Positions 25,927 through 36,787 are shown, counted from the stretch's first letter. The stretch: DNA of 64,000 nt from Bacteroidales bacterium (GCA_017935505.1 JAGBHM010000024.1:1-64000), one strand, 5' to 3'. Program-made: numbers and translations. The notes: generated by a model not told the origin, from the letters alone.

Positions 25927-27084
25927 CTATTTGAGCAATTTGTTATAGAGTTCCATAAGTTCACCTGCCGCCATAAATGAATCCATCTGGCCGGAAAGAA
26001 CTGCCGATTTGTATTCAGCAAGTTTTGCCTCTATAATAGGATTCTCATAGAAATTGTTTCTCAATGTCTCGTTTATGCTCTCGTACATCCAGTACTCAGC
26101 TTGCTGCCTGCGTTTGTGCTCGTAGTATCCGTTGCCCTTTACGAGTGCAAAATACTCCTCAATCTTTTCGAGTATCTCAGGCAATCCCTCTTTTGTTACA
26201 GACGAAGAGGTAAGTGCTGTAGGTACCCATGTGGATTCTGTAGGAGGGAAGAGGTGGAGAGCATTTGCATAGAGGGCCTTTGCCATATTTGCCTTCTCCA
26301 CATTTGTTCCGTCGGCTTTGGTTATGGCGATCAAATCGCTCATCTCCATAATGCCTCTCTTTATTCCCTGCAGGTCATCTCCTGCACCCGACAGCATGAG
26401 CAGAAGGAAGAAGTCGCTCATAGAGTGTACTGCAGTCTCCGATTGTCCTACACCAACGGTTTCAATGAAGATTACATCATATCCGGCAGCCTCACAAAGC
26501 AGCACTGTCTCGCGTGTCTTGCGGGCAACTCCGCCAAGTGAGCCTGCACTCGGGCTGGGACGTATGAATGCATTCGGGTCGTTGCAGAGAGTCTCCATTC
26601 TGGTCTTGTCTCCAAGGATACTTCCTTTGCTCTTCTCACTGCTCGGGTCAATTGCAAGAACTGCAAGTTTGTGTCCCTTTGATGTGATGTAGCTTCCAAA
26701 GGCCTCAATGAATGTACTCTTACCTGCGCCCGGTACACCTGTAATACCTATACGCATAGATTTCATCTTTGCCGAATATTTCTGGCACTCAGCAATTATC
26801 TTCTGCGCCACCTCTCTATGGGCTGGCAGATAACTCTCTACCAAGGTTATTGCCTGGCTGAGAATTGTAGTGTTGCCGGAGGTGATGCCGGCCATATACT
26901 CATCAACTGAAAGCAGGGCCGGTTTTTTCTTGAAGAATCTTTTTATATATGGATTTATTATAGGCTGCTGTTCAACACCTTCGTTTACAACTAATGCAGT
27001 GTCAGGGTGCTGCTCGCCTTTAGGTGGCCAATCTTCGGTTGTGGCACCTGTGTTGTTATAGTCTGTATTAATATCTAAGCTCAT
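25927..27084 (-). CDS. meaB: MeaB/ArgK-type G3E-like GTPase
   Basis: MeaB is the GTPase chaperone of methylmalonyl-CoA mutase; it guards loading of the cobalamin cofactor. The 385-residue protein has Walker A GVPGAGKS at 116-123, then the family segments AIDPSSEKSKGSILGDKTRM, FIETVGVGQSE and the ITKADG guanine-specificity motif. An extra N-terminal stretch of about 45 residues precedes the core. No mutase subunit genes are in this window. Its nearest partner is the metal exporter gene directly downstream. Confidence 0.9.
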   Translation of the reverse strand: MSLDINTDYNNTGATTEDWPPKGEQHPDTALVVNEGVEQQPIINPYIKRFFKKKPALLSVDEYMAGITSGNTTILSQAITLVESYLPAHREVAQKIIAECQKYSAKMKSMRIGITGVPGAGKSTFIEAFGSYITSKGHKLAVLAIDPSSEKSKGSILGDKTRMETLCNDPNAFIRPSPSAGSLGGVARKTRETVLLCEAAGYDVIFIETVGVGQSETAVHSMSDFFLLLMLSGAGDDLQGIKRGIMEMSDLIAITKADGTNVEKANMAKALYANALHLFPPTESTWVPTALTSSSVTKEGLPEILEKIEEYFALVKGNGYYEHKRRQQAEYWMYESINETLRNNFYENPIIEAKLAEYKSAVLSGQMDSFMAAGELMELYNKLLK

Positions 27085-27121
27085 CTTTTGAATGGTTTGT
27101 CGGGTTAATAATGCGTGTTGT

Positions 27122-28216
27122 CTAATTTATATTTGCTGATACGAACAAATTTACAAGCGGACGGTTGGGAGCATTGGTTATCAGAGTTATTGTAAACACC
27201 TCGTCCCCTTTATATTTATTTGTGTCAATTGTTGCCTTTACTTTGAACTCCTCACCAGGCTTTACAACGGATGGAACTTCTATCGAAAAATCTTTGTTGT
27301 TGCTATCTGCCTTATGGATCTTGAGCTCTCCAACACCAGTGTTTCTGAGTGAAAACTCGGCAGTTGCGCTCTTTCCTTTCTGTATGTTTCCGAGGCTCAC
27401 AGAGCTATTCTTGGCAAGTACCATTGAACCGCGGTTTTTCTGCTCTTTGGTCATTCCTGAGATATTGTCTATAATCATGCAGTTAACCTTCAGACTTTTA
27501 GGTGCTTTTATACCATTGCAGACAACATCTGCAGAGTATACGGTGTTGCCCCAGTTCTCCTTTTCAATAGTATTTACCGTATATGTGACCTCTGTAATTT
27601 CACCCGCCTTTATCAGGCTCTCTCCAGCTTTCATATGGAGTCCTGCCGAAAGATTGGCAAATTCTATCTTCACATCCTTTCCCGACAGATTTGCAATTGT
27701 AAAGTTGCCTGATTTTGCGTGTCCCTGCTCCAGCTGTCCGAGTTTGAGATTGTTGTTCATCACACCCAGCGGACCTATTGCAATTGGGAACATCTCCTTA
27801 ACAGACTTCTCCTTTTCATACACGATTCCGCTGATTCTCAGAAGTATCGGTTTTTTGCTGGCAGAAGTGTAAACAGTAAGGGTCTTCTCAAAAGGATAGG
27901 GGCCCTGATCATTGAGGAAGGTAACCTCAATACTTCCTCCTTTGCCAGGCATCACAGGTGCCTTAGGCCATACTGGTTTGGTGCATCCGCAAGAGGAGAT
28001 AACATTGTATATTACAACGGGAGAATCCCCCTCGTTGGTGAATTCAAAAGTACAGCTCTGTTTTCCTGCCTTGATTGATATTTTGCCGAAATTATGCGAT
28101 GTCTTGCTGAATTTCAGCGGCTGTACTGGAGCCGACTGTGCATCCGCATTCATGCAAATTAATAATGATAAGGCCGATAAAATACTGAAATACAATATTT
28201 TAAAATTAAACTTCAT
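27122..28216 (-). CDS. Secreted DUF1573 repeat protein
   Basis: From the ATG at 28216 this is a 364-residue exported protein with a signal peptide ending near MNADAQ. It contains DUF1573-type immunoglobulin-like domains: one at about 35-125 with FGKISIKAGKQSCTFEF and a VISSCGCTKP motif with two cysteines, and a second at about 265-360 with SLGNIQKGKSATAEFSLRN. The function of DUF1573 proteins is unknown; they are abundant in Bacteroidota. The first ATG at 28249 was rejected because the -7 element lies only 13 bases away from it (28236-28243 on the same strand). Confidence 0.85.
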   Translation of the reverse strand: MKFNFKILYFSILSALSLLICMNADAQSAPVQPLKFSKTSHNFGKISIKAGKQSCTFEFTNEGDSPVVIYNVISSCGCTKPVWPKAPVMPGKGGSIEVTFLNDQGPYPFEKTLTVYTSASKKPILLRISGIVYEKEKSVKEMFPIAIGPLGVMNNNLKLGQLEQGHAKSGNFTIANLSGKDVKIEFANLSAGLHMKAGESLIKAGEITEVTYTVNTIEKENWGNTVYSADVVCNGIKAPKSLKVNCMIIDNISGMTKEQKNRGSMVLAKNSSVSLGNIQKGKSATAEFSLRNTGVGELKIHKADSNNKDFSIEVPSVVKPGEEFKVKATIDTNKYKGDEVFTITLITNAPNRPLVNLFVSANIN

Positions 28217-28235
28217 AATGGCTGTCAATTTTTTA

Positions 28236-28243
28236 CAAAGATA
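28236..28243 (-). promoter_or_regulatory. -7 element of the DUF1573 gene
   Basis: TATCTTTG on the minus strand, 19 bases before the start at 28216. It is back-to-back with the M16 gene promoter. Confidence 0.55.
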
Positions 28244-28256
28244 CAACAATACTTAT

Positions 28257-28264
28257 TAAATTTG
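28257..28264 (+). promoter_or_regulatory. -7 element of the M16 peptidase gene
   Basis: TAAATTTG, 22 bases before the ATG. No clear -33 element is visible. Confidence 0.5.
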
Positions 28265-28286
28265 TAACCATAAAACAAAATAGCTT

Positions 28287-31211
28287 ATGAAATTACTTAA
28301 ACAACTTTTATTGCTTGCAATAATGATACCTTTTATTGCAGCATGTTCGGGCAAATATGCCTATGAGACTGTAGAAGGTGATCCTATGGCTTCCAGAATT
28401 TACACTCTGGACAACGGTCTTAAAGTATATCTTACAGTAAATGAGGATGCTCCACGTATTCAGACATATATTGCAGTGAAGGTGGGTGCAAAGAATGACC
28501 CTAAAGAGACTACCGGTCTTGCCCACTATTTTGAGCACCTTATGTTCAAAGGTTCTGAGAAATTCGGAACAAGTGACTATGCTGCTGAAAAACCGCTGCT
28601 CGATCAGATTGAGGCTGAGTTTGAGAAATACAGGACTTTGACAGATGAGGCTGAAAGAACTGCCGCATACAAAGTTATAGACAGCCTTTCGTATGAAGCT
28701 TCAAGATATTTCATTCCAAATGAGTATGACAAGCTTATGGCCACAATAGGTGCAAAAGGTACCAATGCATATACATCATACGACCAGACAGTTTATGTAG
28801 AGGATATTCCGAGCAACCAGATTGAAGCATGGGCAAAGATTCAGGCAGACAGGTTTGAGAACAATGTCATAAGAGGTTTCCATACAGAACTTGAGACCGT
28901 TTATGAGGAGAAGAATATGTCACTTACCCAGGATGGCAGAAGAGTGCTTGAAACAATGCTTGCAAAATTGTTCCCTAACCATCCTTATGGCCAGCAGTCT
29001 GTGCTTGGAACACAGGAGCATCTAAAGAATCCGTCGATAACAAATATAAAGAACTACCATGCGGAGTGGTATGTTCCAAACAATATTGCAATCTGTGCTT
29101 CAGGTGATTTTGACCCTGATGAATTCATTGCAATTGTAGATAAATATTTCGGTCACATGCAGCCTAACAAAAATCTTAAGAAGCTTGAGTTTAAGGCTGA
29201 GGAGCCTATTACTGAGCCTATTGAGGTTGAAGTGGTTGGACAAGAGGCTCCTTTCATCTACCTTGCATGGAGACTGCCTGCCGCGAACTCTGAGGAGATG
29301 CCTGTGCTGAATGTATTGCAGAGCATCTTGGCAAACGGCAAGACAGGATTGATTGATGTGAATATAAACCAGCAACAGAAGGTGCTCGGAGGAGCCGGTG
29401 GTGGAGTGCAGTCATTTGCAGACCATTCATGCTTCCTGATTATGGCAAGACCTAAGCAGGGCCAGACATTGGCAAATGTGCAGGAGCTGCTGCTTGAGCA
29501 GGTTGAGCTTCTGAAGAGGGGTGAGTTTGATGAGCAGATGATAAAGAGTGTAGTGAATAACTACAAAAGGGATGTGATGAACAGCCTGGAGAGCAATGAT
29601 AACCGTGCAGACCTCTTTGTAACATCATTTGTATATGACATTCCTTGGAGCAATATGGTTGCAGAGCTTGATAATATGTCGAAGGTTACCAAACAGGATA
29701 TTGTTGACGCTGCAAATAAATATCTTACAAACGGATATGTTTCCATCCACAAAGAGCAGGGCAAGGCTCCTCAGACCGCTTCCATGAGCAAGCCTGCAAT
29801 CACTCCTATCCTCACCAACAGAGACAAGCAGAGTGATTTCCTTGCACAGATACAGGCAGAGGCAGCTGCTGTACAGCCTATCGAACCGGTATTTGTTGAT
29901 TTTGAGAAGGATATGTGTAAAGGTACTGCCAAATCGGGAATGGAATTCCTCTATAAAAAGAATACAGGAAACGGTCTGTTCAGTCTCAATTTTATTGTTG
30001 ATTTTGGTGACAAGGACAACAAACTTATCTCCTATGCAACAGACTATTTCGAATATCTCGGAACTGATACAAAAACAATAGACCAGATTAACAATGAGTT
30101 GTATTCATTGGCTTGTGATGCCTCTGTAACTGCAGGCAAAGAGAAAGTATACATCTCAGTTTCTGGATTGAGCGAGAATATGGAGGCTGCCCTTGCCATT
30201 ATAGAGGATAAACTTGCCAATGTGAAAGGTGATGAATCTGTACTTGCAAACTACAAGGCAAATGTGATAAGGAGCAGAATGAATGCCAAGACAAACCAGA
30301 GGGCATGCTTCTCAATGCTCAATGAGTATGTGGTTTATGGCAAAAACAATTACCGCACAGCAACAGCCCTTACCGACAAACAGATAATGGACCTTACATC
30401 GGAGCAGCTGCTGCAGCAGGTGAAGGATCTTCTCAAATATGAGCAGACTCTCACTTATTATGGTCCGATGGAGCAGGAGCAGGTTGCTGCATTGGTTGAA
30501 AAGTACCATAATGTGCCTGAGAAACTTGAAAAATATGCCAAGAGCGAAGCTTTCAAACAGCAGCCTGTAAATGAGCATGCGATTGTGATTGCCCCTTATG
30601 ATGCAAAACAGATCTATATGCTCTCATATTCAAATACCGGAAAAGAGTATGATCCGTCAAGGGCTCCAATTATCAATATGTACAACGAGTATTTTGGTGG
30701 AGGAATGAACTCTATTGTCTTCCAGGAGATGAGGGAGGCCAGAGGTCTTGCATATTCAGCTGGTGCAACATATGGCGCTCCAGCTGACAAAGAGGGTACA
30801 TACCAGTATACAACATTCATTGCAACCCAGAACGACAAGATGATGGATGCAGTGAAGGCTTTTGATGAAATTATCGACAATATGCCTCATTCTGAGGGTG
30901 CATTCAATATTGCAAAAGAGAATATCATTGCAAATTTGAGGACAAACAGAATCCTTGGTGAAAGTGTGATTAACTACTACTTGAATTTGAGAAGGATGGG
31001 ACTTTCTGAAGATCAGAACAGGAATTTGTTTGAAAAAGTGCAACAATTTACATTGCAGGATGTTATAGATTTCCAGCAGAATGAGGTGAAGAACCGCAAG
31101 TATGTGACAGGTATTTTGGGATCAGAAAAAGATTTGGACATCAAGGCTCTTGTTGACGGCGGATACGGAAAAGTGGAGAGAGTTTCTCTGGAAGATATTT
31201 TTGGTTACTAA
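28287..31211 (+). CDS. M16 family zinc metallopeptidase, lipoprotein
   Basis: The 974-residue protein is a two-module pitrilysin-type peptidase (processing-protease fold). A lipoprotein signal ends at Cys20 (FIAAC-SGK). The inverted zinc motif HYFEH is at 80-84, and the downstream glutamate-containing ELETVYEEKN segment completes the site. The second half (from about 530) is a non-catalytic M16 module with no HxxEH, as usual for the fused form. It is likely attached to a membrane facing the periplasm. The ferredoxin promoter overlaps its last codons. Confidence 0.92.
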   Translation: MKLLKQLLLLAIMIPFIAACSGKYAYETVEGDPMASRIYTLDNGLKVYLTVNEDAPRIQTYIAVKVGAKNDPKETTGLAHYFEHLMFKGSEKFGTSDYAAEKPLLDQIEAEFEKYRTLTDEAERTAAYKVIDSLSYEASRYFIPNEYDKLMATIGAKGTNAYTSYDQTVYVEDIPSNQIEAWAKIQADRFENNVIRGFHTELETVYEEKNMSLTQDGRRVLETMLAKLFPNHPYGQQSVLGTQEHLKNPSITNIKNYHAEWYVPNNIAICASGDFDPDEFIAIVDKYFGHMQPNKNLKKLEFKAEEPITEPIEVEVVGQEAPFIYLAWRLPAANSEEMPVLNVLQSILANGKTGLIDVNINQQQKVLGGAGGGVQSFADHSCFLIMARPKQGQTLANVQELLLEQVELLKRGEFDEQMIKSVVNNYKRDVMNSLESNDNRADLFVTSFVYDIPWSNMVAELDNMSKVTKQDIVDAANKYLTNGYVSIHKEQGKAPQTASMSKPAITPILTNRDKQSDFLAQIQAEAAAVQPIEPVFVDFEKDMCKGTAKSGMEFLYKKNTGNGLFSLNFIVDFGDKDNKLISYATDYFEYLGTDTKTIDQINNELYSLACDASVTAGKEKVYISVSGLSENMEAALAIIEDKLANVKGDESVLANYKANVIRSRMNAKTNQRACFSMLNEYVVYGKNNYRTATALTDKQIMDLTSEQLLQQVKDLLKYEQTLTYYGPMEQEQVAALVEKYHNVPEKLEKYAKSEAFKQQPVNEHAIVIAPYDAKQIYMLSYSNTGKEYDPSRAPIINMYNEYFGGGMNSIVFQEMREARGLAYSAGATYGAPADKEGTYQYTTFIATQNDKMMDAVKAFDEIIDNMPHSEGAFNIAKENIIANLRTNRILGESVINYYLNLRRMGLSEDQNRNLFEKVQQFTLQDVIDFQQNEVKNRKYVTGILGSEKDLDIKALVDGGYGKVERVSLEDIFGY

Positions 31212-31231
31212 AATTTAAATATTTATATTTG
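31200..31231 (+). promoter_or_regulatory. Promoter of the ferredoxin gene
   Basis: TTTG at 31200-31203 and TATATTTG at 31224-31231 are 20 bases apart. The -33 part lies within the end of the M16 gene. The leader is about 55 bases. Confidence 0.75.
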
Positions 31232-31290
31232 CAGCCAATTTAGTTGGAAGACAATAAACAATCAATAAACAACAATTAATACAAACAATT

Positions 31291-31458
31291 ATGGCTTACA
31301 AAATTTCAGAAGATTGCGCAGCTTGCGGAACTTGTATTGACGAATGTCCAGTTGGTGCTATTTCAGCTGGTGATATCTACAAAATTGATCCTAACATGTG
31401 TACTGATTGCGGTACTTGTGCTGCAGCATGTCCAGTAGGTGCAATTGCTCAAGCGTAA
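31291..31458 (+). CDS. 2x[4Fe-4S] ferredoxin
   Basis: A 55-residue protein with two CxxCxxCxxxCP clusters: Cys9, 12, 15 and 19 in the first half, and Cys36, 39, 42 and 46 in the second. This is the clostridial-type low-potential electron carrier. Each cluster ends in CPVGAI, showing the internal duplication. It has its own promoter and terminator, so it is a single-gene transcript and probably highly expressed. Partner oxidoreductases cannot be inferred from neighbours. Confidence 0.96.
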   Translation: MAYKISEDCAACGTCIDECPVGAISAGDIYKIDPNMCTDCGTCAAACPVGAIAQA

Positions 31459-31480
31459 TTATAGCTTAAAGAGATCAAAG

Positions 31481-31512
31481 AGAGGCTTCCGGGAGGAGGC
31501 CTCTTTTTTTTT
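31481..31512 (+). terminator. Terminator of the ferredoxin gene
   Basis: AGAGGC at 31481-31486 pairs with GCCTCT at 31499-31504 with an inner TCC/GGA extension, followed by a run of nine T. Confidence 0.85.
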
Positions 31513-31526
31513 GTCATCTAAATGAT

Positions 31527-31534
31527 TATATTTG
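31527..31534 (+). promoter_or_regulatory. -7 element of secA
   Basis: TATATTTG, 49 bases before the secA ATG. The preceding T-rich tract is shared with the ferredoxin terminator; no ideal -33 is visible. Confidence 0.5.
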
Positions 31535-31583
31535 TCAGTTATTTTGAACAAGATGTTGAACTATAAAATGATAATATAGCATA

Positions 31584-34500
31584 ATGGTTTCATTTTCAGG
31601 ATTTTTAAAGAAAATGTTCGGCTCTAAGGCCGATAGGGATATGAAAGCTATCCAGCCTATTCTTACAAAAATATTGGCTGCATATGAAAAGATAGACAAA
31701 TTGTCTGATGATGATTTGAGGGCTGAAGCTCAGAGGATAAAGGGTGTGATAGCTGACAGGATATCTGCCAATGAGAAGAAGAAGAAGGGGTTGAGAGAGC
31801 AGCTGGAGGATATGAGTATCACAGCAGATGAGAAAGAGAAGCTTGCAACAGAGGTGGACAATCTTGCCAAGAAGATAGATGAGCAGATTGAGGATGTGCT
31901 TATGGAGGTTCTTCCGGAGGCATTTGCCGTAATGAAATCAACAGCCAGAAGATTTAAGGAGAATGCCCAGATAAAGGTGCTGGCTACCGATTCCGACAGG
32001 GAACTTGCCGCTACCAAAGATTTTGTTACAATTGAAGGTGACTATGCAATCTGGAAAAATTCATGGATGGCAGGTGGAAATATGATAACCTGGGATATGG
32101 TGCATTATGATGTGCAGCTTATCGGAGGTATTGTTCTGCATCAGGGCAAGATTGCTGAGATGGCAACAGGTGAGGGAAAAACACTGGTTGCAACCCTTCC
32201 TGTATTTTTGAATGCATTGGCCGGAAAGGGTGTGCATGTTGTGACTGTGAATGACTACCTTTCAAAACGTGACTCGGAGTGGATGGGACCTCTTTACCAG
32301 TTCCATGGTCTTAAGGTGGATTGTATTGACAAGCACCAGCCGAGCACAGAGGCGCGCAAGGCTGCATATAGGGCAGACATTACATTCGGAACAAATAATG
32401 AGTTCGGTTTCGACTATCTGAGGGACAACATGGCAATCGATATTGATGATCTTGTTCAGAAAAAGCATCACTATGCAATTGTGGATGAGGTCGACTCAGT
32501 ATTGATTGATGATGCCCGTACTCCTCTGATCATTTCAGGTCCGGTTCCAAAGGGTGATGACCAGCAGTTTGTGGAGTACAAGCCATTTGTTGAGAGAATC
32601 TACAATATCCAGCGCAGTGAGGTCACCAAACTGCTCAACGAAGCAAAAAAACTTATTTCGGAAGGAAATCAGGAAGAGGGTGGAAAAATCCTTCTCAGAG
32701 CATACAAGGGCTTGCCTAGATACAATCCTCTCATCAAATATTTGAGCGAGCCTGGAATCAAGCAGATATTGCTCAATACTGAAAATCTCTACATGCAGGA
32801 GAACAGCAAGCATATGCACATAATCACAGATGAACTCTATTTTGTGATTGATGAGAAGCAGAAGAGCGTTGAGCTTACAGACAAGGGCCACGAGCTTATT
32901 GCAAAGAATGTGAGCGACAGCAAATTCTTCATTCTTCCGGATGTGGGTGCAGAGATCTCAGAACTTGAAAAACTCACCCTTACTCCAGAGGAGAAGCAGA
33001 TGAAGAAGGATGAGATCCTTGCCGACTATGCATTGAAGTCTGAGCGTGTCCATACTGTAAACCAGTTGTTGAAGGCATATACAATGTTTGAAAAGGATGT
33101 TGAGTATGTTACAATGGACAACAAAATCAAGATTGTGGATGAGCAGACCGGCCGTATCCTTGAGGGCCGCCGCTATTCAGACGGACTGCACCAGGCTATC
33201 GAGGCAAAGGAGAATGTGAAAGTTGAGGCAGCTACCCAGACATTTGCAACCATCACTTTGCAGAACTATTTCAGAATGTACCATAAACTTGCCGGTATGA
33301 CCGGTACTGCAGAGACTGAGGCAGGTGAGTTCTGGTCGATCTACAAATTGGATGTGGTTACCATTCCAACCAACCGTCCGGTTATAAGAAAAGATAATGA
33401 TGACCTTATCTACAGAACAAAGAAAGATAAATACAATGCTGTTATCGACAATATTGTAGCACTCAAAAATGAGGGAAGACCGGTTCTTGTGGGTACAACT
33501 TCTGTGGAGATTTCTGAGCTGCTCAGCCGTATGCTCAAACTTAGAGGTATCAAACATAATGTGTTGAATGCCAAGCAACATGCAAAGGAGGCTGATATTG
33601 TGGCAGAGGCAGGACAACCTGGATTTGTAACAATTGCAACAAATATGGCAGGCCGTGGTACCGATATCAAGCTCGGTTCGGGTGTGAAAGATGCCGGCGG
33701 TCTTGCAATCATAGGTACTGAGAGACACGACAGCCGAAGGGTAGACCGTCAGTTGCGTGGACGTGCAGGACGTCAGGGAGACCCTGGATCTTCTGTATTC
33801 TATGTCTCATTGGAGGATGATCTGATGCGTCTGTTCGGTTCTGACCGTCTTGCAAAAATCGTGGACAAGATGGGTATGGAAGAGGGTGAGGCTCTTCAGC
33901 ACTCAATGCTTTCAAGTGCAATAGAGAGGGCGCAGCGCAAAGTTGAGGAGAACAACTTCGGTATCCGTAAGAGACTTTTGGAGTATGATGATGTGATGAA
34001 TTCACAGAGGGAGGTTATCTACACCCGCAGGAAGAATGCCCTTTATGGCGAGCGTATTGATGTGGATTTGAAGAATATGATCTCTGATTATGCAGATGTG
34101 GTTTCATCATCGCGTGGAAATGATTTTGAAGAGTTCTCGTATGAACTGATACGTCAGATCTCAATGGAGCCCAATTTTGATGCAGAATTCTTCAAAGGAG
34201 CATCTAATGATGCAATTGCCGACAAGATTTCAGATGGCATAAGGGAGATGATAGCCCGCAGAACTGAGGTTATGATAAAACAGGCATGGCCAATCATTGA
34301 GCATGTCTACACAACCCAGAGCCAGTATACCAACATAGCAATTCCTATTACAGATGGTGTGAAGGGATTGAATCTCATAGTAAACCTTAAAAAAGCATAC
34401 GAAACTGAGGGCAAGGAGATTACAAGAGCTTTGGCAAAATCGGTAACTCTTGCGATGATTGATGAGCACTGGAAGGAACATCTTCGTGAGATGGATGAAT

Positions 34501-34865
34501 TGAAACAGTCTGTACAAAATGCCACATATGAGCAGAAAGATCCGCTCCTGATATACAAATTTGAGAGCTTCAACCTCTTCAAAGGAATTTTGGAGAAGAT
34601 AAGCCGCGATGTGATATCTGTATTGGTGAGGGCATATATTCCTATTAAGCAGAATGATAATCCAGATATAAACTTGAGGGAACAGCAGGCACGCCGTAGA
34701 ACCGATATGAGCAAGATGCAGACAAGCCGCTCAGACCTCTCTACAAATGGAGGTGAGCCTAAGTCAAATGCTCCGGTAAGAGTTGAAAAGAAAGTTGGTA
34801 GAAACGATCCATGTCCTTGCGGAAGCGGCAAGAAATACAAAAACTGCCACGGTAAAGAGAATTAA
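31584..34865 (+). CDS. secA: Preprotein translocase ATPase SecA
   Basis: SecA drives export of unfolded proteins through SecYEG. The 1093-residue protein is longer than E. coli SecA (901), which is usual in Bacteroidota because of insertions near residues 60-105 and in the preprotein-binding region. Walker A MATGEGKT is at 193-200 and the DEAD-like segment is [29 protein letters not shown] and the helicase motif [11 protein letters not shown] are present. The C-terminal zinc-binding tail is [13 protein letters not shown]. lpd follows after 24 bases. Confidence 0.97.
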   Translation: MVSFSGFLKKMFGSKADRDMKAIQPILTKILAAYEKIDKLSDDDLRAEAQRIKGVIADRISANEKKKKGLREQLEDMSITADEKEKLATEVDNLAKKIDEQIEDVLMEVLPEAFAVMKSTARRFKENAQIKVLATDSDRELAATKDFVTIEGDYAIWKNSWMAGGNMITWDMVHYDVQLIGGIVLHQGKIAEMATGEGKTLVATLPVFLNALAGKGVHVVTVNDYLSKRDSEWMGPLYQFHGLKVDCIDKHQPSTEARKAAYRADITFGTNNEFGFDYLRDNMAIDIDDLVQKKHHYAIVDEVDSVLIDDARTPLIISGPVPKGDDQQFVEYKPFVERIYNIQRSEVTKLLNEAKKLISEGNQEEGGKILLRAYKGLPRYNPLIKYLSEPGIKQILLNTENLYMQENSKHMHIITDELYFVIDEKQKSVELTDKGHELIAKNVSDSKFFILPDVGAEISELEKLTLTPEEKQMKKDEILADYALKSERVHTVNQLLKAYTMFEKDVEYVTMDNKIKIVDEQTGRILEGRRYSDGLHQAIEAKENVKVEAATQTFATITLQNYFRMYHKLAGMTGTAETEAGEFWSIYKLDVVTIPTNRPVIRKDNDDLIYRTKKDKYNAVIDNIVALKNEGRPVLVGTTSVEISELLSRMLKLRGIKHNVLNAKQHAKEADIVAEAGQPGFVTIATNMAGRGTDIKLGSGVKDAGGLAIIGTERHDSRRVDRQLRGRAGRQGDPGSSVFYVSLEDDLMRLFGSDRLAKIVDKMGMEEGEALQHSMLSSAIERAQRKVEENNFGIRKRLLEYDDVMNSQREVIYTRRKNALYGERIDVDLKNMISDYADVVSSSRGNDFEEFSYELIRQISMEPNFDAEFFKGASNDAIADKISDGIREMIARRTEVMIKQAWPIIEHVYTTQSQYTNIAIPITDGVKGLNLIVNLKKAYETEGKEITRALAKSVTLAMIDEHWKEHLREMDELKQSVQNATYEQKDPLLIYKFESFNLFKGILEKISRDVISVLVRAYIPIKQNDNPDINLREQQARRRTDMSKMQTSRSDLSTNGGEPKSNAPVRVEKKVGRNDPCPCGSGKKYKNCHGKEN

Positions 34866-34889
34866 CAATACTAAAACTTAAAATACGAT

Positions 34890-36332
34890 ATGGAAAATAT
34901 ATTTGATGTAATAGTTGTTGGTGCCGGTCCTGGCGGATATGTTGCTGCAATCAGGGCTTCACAGCTTGGTTTCAATACAGCCGTTGTGGAGCGTGCTGAG
35001 CTTGGTGGAGTATGTCTGAACTGGGGTTGTATCCCTACAAAAGCATTGCTCAAGAGTGCTCAGGTGTTGAATTATACAAAACATCTTGCCGATTACGGTG
35101 TTGTACTTGGCGATGCTCAGGGAAATGAAATCGAGGCAGGAAGTGTTGTGGGCTGGCCCGATATCAAGAAGATTGTGGAGCGTGAGAGGGGTGTTTCAGC
35201 AACAATGAGCAAAGGTATCGAGTATCTTTTTAAAAAGAATAAGATTACAGTAATAAAAGGTGAGGCCTTTTTGCCTGAGGCAGGAAAGGTTGAGGTAACC
35301 TTCAATGATGGCGAAAATGCCGGAAATAAAGAGGTGTTTGAGGCAAAACATATAATACTTGCAACTGGAGCGAGACCAAATTCTCTTCCTTTTGCTCCGA
35401 TAGATGGTGAGAAAATCATCTCATACAGACAGGCTCTTGTGCCAGAAACTCTTCCAAAGAGCATGGCGGTGATAGGTTCGGGTGCCATAGGAAGTGAGTT
35501 GGCATTCTTCTACCGTTCAATGGGTGTAGAGGTCTATCTGATTGAGTACATGGACCAGATTGTTCCTCTTGAGGATGCAGATGTTGCTGCACAGCTCAGC
35601 CGCAGCTTCCGCAAGGCGGGCATTAAAGTTATGGTTTCATCTGGTGTAAAGGCAATTGATACAACCGGTGAGGGCTGCAAACTTACTGTCGAGACAAAGA
35701 AAGGTGTTGAGGAGATTCAGGTGGAGAGGGTCCTCTCAGCTGTTGGAGTTGTTCCTAACACCGAGAACCTCGGACTTGAAGGTCTTGGAATAGAGCTTAA
35801 TAGAGGCAAGGTTCCTGTAGATGAGTTCTATAGAACAAAAGTTGAAGGTCTCTATGCAATTGGTGATATCATCGCAACCCCTGCATTGGCACACGTGGCT
35901 TCTGCTGAGGGTATTGCCGCTGTTGAGAAAATTGCCGGAATGGATGTTGCCCCTGTTGACTACACAAAGATTCCTGGTGCAACCTATACATCTCCTGAGA
36001 TTGCTTCAGTGGGTATGACTGAGAAGAAGGTTAAAGAGGCCGGTATTGCATATAAGGTTGGAAAATTCCCATTCACAGCAAGTGGTAAGGCTACTACAGC
36101 AGGAGAGAAGGATGGTTTTGTAAAACTTATTATTGATGAGCAGACCGACAAACTCCTGGGTGTGCACATGATTGGTGCAAATGTTACCGAGATGCTTTCG
36201 GGCATGGTACTTGCAATGAATCTTGGAGCAACCGCAAGAGACATTATAAAGAGCATCCATCCTCATCCTACAATGAGTGAGGCTATTATGGAGGCAGCTG
36301 CGGCAGCGCACAATGAGGTTATTCACATATAA
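34890..36332 (+). CDS. lpdA: Dihydrolipoyl dehydrogenase
   Basis: This FAD enzyme reoxidises dihydrolipoamide in 2-oxoacid dehydrogenase complexes or the glycine cleavage system. The 480-residue protein has the FAD-binding GAGPGG at 11-16 and the redox disulfide Cys42/Cys47 in GGVCLNWGCIPTK. The NAD-binding GSGAIGSE lies in the middle, and the catalytic HPHPTMSEA is near the C-terminus. No E1/E2 or glycine-cleavage genes adjoin it. It sits between secA and a bactofilin gene, 17 bases before the latter. Confidence 0.95.
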   Translation: MENIFDVIVVGAGPGGYVAAIRASQLGFNTAVVERAELGGVCLNWGCIPTKALLKSAQVLNYTKHLADYGVVLGDAQGNEIEAGSVVGWPDIKKIVERERGVSATMSKGIEYLFKKNKITVIKGEAFLPEAGKVEVTFNDGENAGNKEVFEAKHIILATGARPNSLPFAPIDGEKIISYRQALVPETLPKSMAVIGSGAIGSELAFFYRSMGVEVYLIEYMDQIVPLEDADVAAQLSRSFRKAGIKVMVSSGVKAIDTTGEGCKLTVETKKGVEEIQVERVLSAVGVVPNTENLGLEGLGIELNRGKVPVDEFYRTKVEGLYAIGDIIATPALAHVASAEGIAAVEKIAGMDVAPVDYTKIPGATYTSPEIASVGMTEKKVKEAGIAYKVGKFPFTASGKATTAGEKDGFVKLIIDEQTDKLLGVHMIGANVTEMLSGMVLAMNLGATARDIIKSIHPHPTMSEAIMEAAAAAHNEVIHI

Positions 36333-36349
36333 TAAATAGACAATAGATT

Positions 36350-36736
36350 ATGGCAAAGCACGATGCATCCGCTTCAATCAATGAAGTAAGCCGTATCTCT
36401 GCAGGGACAGAGGTTCAGGGAAATCTTATCTCCAAATCAGATATAAGAATCGATGGTCTGTTTGAGGGAGACATGGTTACAAGCGGCAAGCTTGTGTTGG
36501 GTGATAGTGCTGTCATAAGGGGCAATATCATCTGCTCAAGTGCCGATATTTGGGGAAATGTTGAGGGGGAGCTTTGTGCCAAAGATACTATAACATTCAA
36601 GAGTACAGCCTCTTTTTCGGGCAATCTCAAAACAAATAAAATTTGTATAGAGATGGGTGCTGCTTTCAGTGGAAATTGCAGAATCATAACCGAAGATGAG
36701 TTTGCTGCCATTTCAGCAGAGTATTTTAAAGAGTAA
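36350..36736 (+). CDS. Bactofilin-type polymer-forming cytoskeletal protein
   Basis: Bactofilins polymerise into filaments that organise cell shape or polar structures. The 128-residue protein has a short disordered N-terminus and then the beta-helical DUF583 core from about residue 15 to 115. It consists of repeated short strands with regular glycines (GTEVQGNLIS, DIRIDGLFEGDM, IWGNVEGEL, FSGNLKTNK). No M23 peptidase partner is adjacent. It is the last gene before a strong terminator. Confidence 0.9.
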   Translation: MAKHDASASINEVSRISAGTEVQGNLISKSDIRIDGLFEGDMVTSGKLVLGDSAVIRGNIICSSADIWGNVEGELCAKDTITFKSTASFSGNLKTNKICIEMGAAFSGNCRIITEDEFAAISAEYFKE

Positions 36737-36759
36737 CCGTTGCTTTGCAACATACATCA

Positions 36760-36787
36760 AGAGGGCAATCCAAAAGGGTTGCCCTCT
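36760..36787 (+). terminator. Terminator after the bactofilin gene
   Basis: AGAGGGCAA (36760-36768) pairs perfectly with TTGCCCTCT (36779-36787). The T tract is weak on the plus strand. The hairpin lies between convergent genes and may act in both directions. Confidence 0.65.
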
